From Natrinema ejinorense (lineage in GTDB: Archaea; Halobacteriota; Halobacteria; Halobacteriales; Natrialbaceae), in the NCBI RefSeq assembly GCF_002494345.1, contig NZ_NXNI01000001.1:310001-374000 (forward strand): 64,000 bases of DNA. The letters run 5' to 3'. A program made the position numbers and the translations under genes. Position 1 is the first letter of the stretch, and every line of letters begins with the position of its first letter. The notes beneath the pieces were generated by a model that was not told the origin of the DNA, did not search any database, and saw only the letters and a program-made list of their open reading frames with translations. Positions 61,812-64,000 of the stretch are shown one piece after another.

Positions 61812-62153
61812 CGACCACTGAAATTCTTCGCTCATAGTATGTACTGAATTGAGAGCCGAGCTTATTAAACTTGTAAAATAATCAAGTTTACTTGCCAATG
61901 TATACAAGCTGGTACTCTACGGAGATAATTTCGAAAGGAAATCTCAGTATGAGTCCCTGGGGTTGCACGTCAACAGAATCCATTTCCCGAATATGCACAC
62001 GAGCCGCGACTCGCCGTGTGCATATCTCGAGACGATCGGTCGTTTGAATCACTGTTTGTCTCCGAATGAGTGATACGTTCCGCCGATTGTGGGCCGAAAT
62101 GGGCCGTTCAGTGAGTCGAAAAAACTAGGATTTCGGGGGTCGTGTGTACGAGC
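61812..62153. other. A/T-rich non-coding interval
   Basis: TAAACTTG (61866-61873) and CAAGTTTA (61883-61890) form a perfect 8-bp inverted repeat with a 9-nt A/T loop. AAAACTA (62121-62127) is a TATA-like box about 29 nt from the next ATG. No gene is seen in the 342 bp. Confidence 0.55.
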
Positions 62154-62408
62154 ATGCGAATCAGAACCGACGGCGACTATGCGTATCGACGGGATGCGAT
62201 CGAACGCGCAGCTGACTTCTACGACTGTAACAAGACGAAGGCAGTCGTCAGCGCCTGTGACGACGTGCCGAAGTTCGTCCAGGCCATCCGCCAGGTCCTC
62301 GAGCGCGACGACCTTACGCTTGAGCAACGCCGGGAGATCGCCGAGACACTATCGACTCGAGCAGTGACGTTCACTGTTGAGACCGAGATCACTGTTACCA
62401 CTGATTGA
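62154..62408 (+). CDS. Small haloarchaeal protein, RHH/DUF7692-like
   Basis: The protein has 84 residues from the ATG at 62154. The pattern MRIRTDGDYAYRRDAIERAA, DFYDCNKTKAVVSACDDVPK matches small haloarchaeal proteins of the DUF7692 kind often found on plasmids and proviruses. Helical content and size would suit a DNA-binding regulator. The context (TATA-like box, leaderless spacing) supports expression. Confidence 0.7.
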   Translation: MRIRTDGDYAYRRDAIERAADFYDCNKTKAVVSACDDVPKFVQAIRQVLERDDLTLEQRREIAETLSTRAVTFTVETEITVTTD

Positions 62409-62562
62409 CTCTATCTATTTATTCGACATTCTGGGAGGTGAAATAGCCGTTAGGTGGGTATGCTTACTGAGCGACTGCCACAAGCTGTCTCTCACTTAAT
62501 CAAAAACCGGAGTGGTGTGAAAATCTGTAGTGTTAATCCGTATTCGAGACATCAATTCTACT

Positions 62563-62751
62563 ATGCCCAACGGAGAGATTGAACGAACACTCGCTGCATG
62601 TCGCACCTGCGATTCCGTCTACGCGTCTCGAAAATGGAGCGACGGGACAATTCAACCGATCGGGAGGCCTGGCTGTCAATGTGGATCAACACAGTTTCGA
62701 ACAATCAAAAATACGGGTACACCCGTCATCCCAGAGAAGAAAATTAAATGA
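62563..62751 (+). CDS. Small zinc-ribbon protein
   Basis: The protein has 62 residues from the ATG at 62563. CRTC and CQCG frame DSVYASRKWSDGTIQPIGRP, a zinc ribbon-like knuckle pair. The C-terminus is basic (VIPEKKIK). Third-base GC is lower than in core genes, fitting an accessory origin. Function is unknown. Confidence 0.6.
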   Translation: MPNGEIERTLAACRTCDSVYASRKWSDGTIQPIGRPGCQCGSTQFRTIKNTGTPVIPEKKIK

Positions 62752-62920
62752 TCGCTATTGGTTAAACCTGAGCATCGTCTGAATCTACCTGCTGTGTTCC
62801 ACATGCCGTTCTTAATACAGACTCAGTAGGTTACAATCCGTATCATTACATCCTTCACCTATACTTATCAATTCTGTCGAGCACAAGCTATGACCAGAAA
62901 AGGGCTCTTTGCGACCCTGA

Positions 62921-63319
62921 TTAGAAAATCGAATCGATCGAAACCTTCGCCTGTTCGGTTCCGCGGTGATCACCACCACCGTGCCAGCGCATCAACGGGA
63001 GCTCACTCGAGCGGACCATCTTGTCATTGAGGATCGTACAGCCGCTTCGTCCGTGGGGTCGATAGACGACGAAACAGTACCAGCCGTCGTGCCGCCGGAG
63101 TTTCTCGTGATACTGGCGATAGACCTTCCAGTTCCCCGGCTGCCCATCACTGTGCTCGAGCATCGTACTCTTGATTTCGACCGGCGTTCCGTTCCCGAAT
63201 CTCGCGTCGTGCCAACTCGAGCGCTCGAGATCGAAGCGGCGTTTCTTCGCCATCCGCTTTTCGCAGATCGTCCCGAAGTGGTTGGCTCGCTGTGAGCGAT
63301 TCACGCGGACCACGCGCAT
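62921..63319 (-). CDS. PD-(D/E)xK-type nuclease, Hjc-like
   Basis: The protein has up to 132 residues. NHFGTICEKRM (Glu20), WHDARFGNGT (Asp38) and VEIKST (Glu48, Lys50) follow the archaeal Holliday junction resolvase/endonuclease pattern. Its TATA-like box (63330-63339) is too close to the ATG at 63319; GTG 63304 (MNRSQRANHF) fits leaderless spacing better. Element-encoded nucleases of this type may act in recombination or DNA processing. Confidence 0.7.
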   Translation of the reverse strand: MRVVRVNRSQRANHFGTICEKRMAKKRRFDLERSSWHDARFGNGTPVEIKSTMLEHSDGQPGNWKVYRQYHEKLRRHDGWYCFVVYRPHGRSGCTILNDKMVRSSELPLMRWHGGGDHRGTEQAKVSIDSIF

Positions 63320-63479
63320 CGCGCGCCGATATATATACTTCTCCGCTGGTGTCTCGCCGCGATCGCGAGCGATGGGCGAAGATTGTGAGTAATTGAGCGT
63401 GAGTGAGCGCTGGGCGTTGGGCCTGCGATCCCCCTAAACGGGGGTCGATTCCGGTTTACAGGTTTCCACCCCGACGCTC
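63320..63479. promoter_or_regulatory. Promoter and hairpin between element genes
   Basis: GATATATATAC (63329-63339) is a very strong TATA box for the nuclease gene. CCCCC (63430-63434) and GGGGG (63440-63444) form a hairpin with loop TAAAC, possibly the terminator of the gene entering from the right. Confidence 0.5.
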
Positions 63480-64000
63480 TCATGCGATCACCTGTTCGAC
63501 CGTGTTAACCCAATCGGCCTTTTCGCCGCCCTCATCGATGTCGTTCCACCAGTTCGAGACGGTAGCGTGGCTGTAGGGAACGTACTCGGCGGTTTCGCGC
63601 GCCGACATTCCCTGTTGTCTGCAGGTTTCCATCGTCCAGGCAGCGACTCGCTTGACCTCGCTTTCGGCGATTTCCGGCCCGCTGTCGTCGCTCGCGGGAG
63701 CGGACCAGGACCAGTCCGCTTCGTCGTTCGTGTGAGGTTCGAAATCGGCTGGCGGAATACCTTTCAGTGGCCGCGGATCGACGTCTTTCAGCTTCCCGCC
63801 AGCGATCCGCTCGGCGATCAGGGCTTTCCCCTTGTTGTTCCGGTCGGGCTTCTTGAGAATCGTACCGACGCGCCACAGGAGCGGATGGATCGAACTCTCG
63901 TCATGACCGATATAGACGAGTGCGCCGTTGTACTTGCGGATTTTGAACACGAGCGGCCCCATCAACTTCCGGACCTTCTGGCCGTCTTTTCCGGTGCCGC
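63480..64000 (-). CDS. Partial element protein with C-terminal helix-turn-helix, 5' end beyond window
   Basis: The frame is open to base 64000, so this is the C-terminal part (at least 172 residues) of a longer protein. GKDGQKVRKLMGPLVFKIRK and VYIGHDESSIHPLLWRVGTI recall the end of a P-loop ATPase domain of haloarchaeal element proteins, which I cannot confirm. Residues near the end (SARETAEYVPYSHATVSNWW) form a helix-turn-helix. An internal ATG at 63962 exists but is probably not the start. Confidence 0.6.
   Translation of the reverse strand, partial: GTGKDGQKVRKLMGPLVFKIRKYNGALVYIGHDESSIHPLLWRVGTILKKPDRNNKGKALIAERIAGGKLKDVDPRPLKGIPPADFEPHTNDEADWSWSAPASDDSGPEIAESEVKRVAAWTMETCRQQGMSARETAEYVPYSHATVSNWWNDIDEGGEKADWVNTVEQVIA

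Noticed and set aside
1-64000. CRISPR array, rRNA genes, RNase P RNA, SRP RNA or known restriction and defence systems
   Set aside because: No regularly spaced repeats and none of the conserved RNA cores were seen, and no cas, BREX, DISARM or restriction-modification proteins are recognisable. I could not run a covariance or profile search.

Overview
This window is chromosomal DNA of an extremely halophilic archaeon, probably a Natrialbales-type haloarchaeon (Natrinema/Haloterrigena-like; the genus is a guess). The supporting evidence is high GC with strong codon-position bias, very acidic proteins, archaeal or eukaryote-type ribosomal proteins (S4e, L19e, L32e), Orc1/Cdc6, RNase P protein Rnp1, TATA boxes about 26-30 nt upstream of start codons (leaderless mRNAs), HalOD1 and several haloarchaea-only families.

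Layout. (1) 1-8990: an accessory region that looks like an integrated plasmid-like element. It has a lipoprotein cut by the window edge, an Orc1/Cdc6 ATPase, small membrane proteins, two divergent ribbon-helix-helix (RHH) regulators around a repeat-rich operator, a tightly coupled operon of nine small genes (3676-7463; zinc ribbons, a membrane-anchored helix-turn-helix protein, unknowns) behind a structured leader, and a tyrosine recombinase on the other strand. (2) 8991-28139: ordinary chromosome. It holds a DUF4188 protein, HAD hydrolases, a K+/H+ antiporter with its TrkA-C partner next to methylglyoxal synthase, an SDR protein, a dehalogenase-like pair, VOC/glyoxalase-fold genes, pyrF, an archaeal GTPBP1-like GTPase, a GDT1/TMEM165 transporter, the proline operon proC-proB-proA, mch, a thiamine-binding protein and HalOD1. 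(3) 28348-28572: tRNA-Gly(GCC) with a partial duplicate of its 3' end, probably an integration scar. (4) 28876-43463: a SPOUT-type RNA methyltransferase followed by the S10/spc ribosomal protein superoperon from L3 to SecY. (5) 44012-51790: cytochrome c oxidase genes (subunit IV, fused I+III, subunit II with an extra C-terminal domain), membrane proteins and a secreted subtilase. (6) 52177-57681: a hypothetical gene and adk, a large pilin-like protein, then DUF106 (Oxa1/YidC superfamily), cmk and truB/cbf5, the usual continuation of the spc region. (7) 57863-64000: tRNA-Pro(GGG) followed by a second accessory segment with small zinc-ribbon genes, a large DUF7845-like protein, a structured non-coding stretch, an IS6-family insertion sequence, a PD-(D/E)xK nuclease and a gene running off the right edge.

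How it fits together. The core blocks serve translation, protein export and modification (ribosomal proteins, SecY, DUF106 insertase, Rnp1, TruB), nucleotide supply (PyrF, Adk, Cmk), proline synthesis and aerobic respiration. The flanking segments have mobile-element logic: an integrase, an initiator-like ATPase, paired repressors, a tRNA anchor and many short zinc-binding proteins. No single feature proves a new system. The strongest candidates for something undescribed are the RHH-controlled operon at 3063-7463 with mutually exclusive leader hairpins, and the two tRNA-associated regions.
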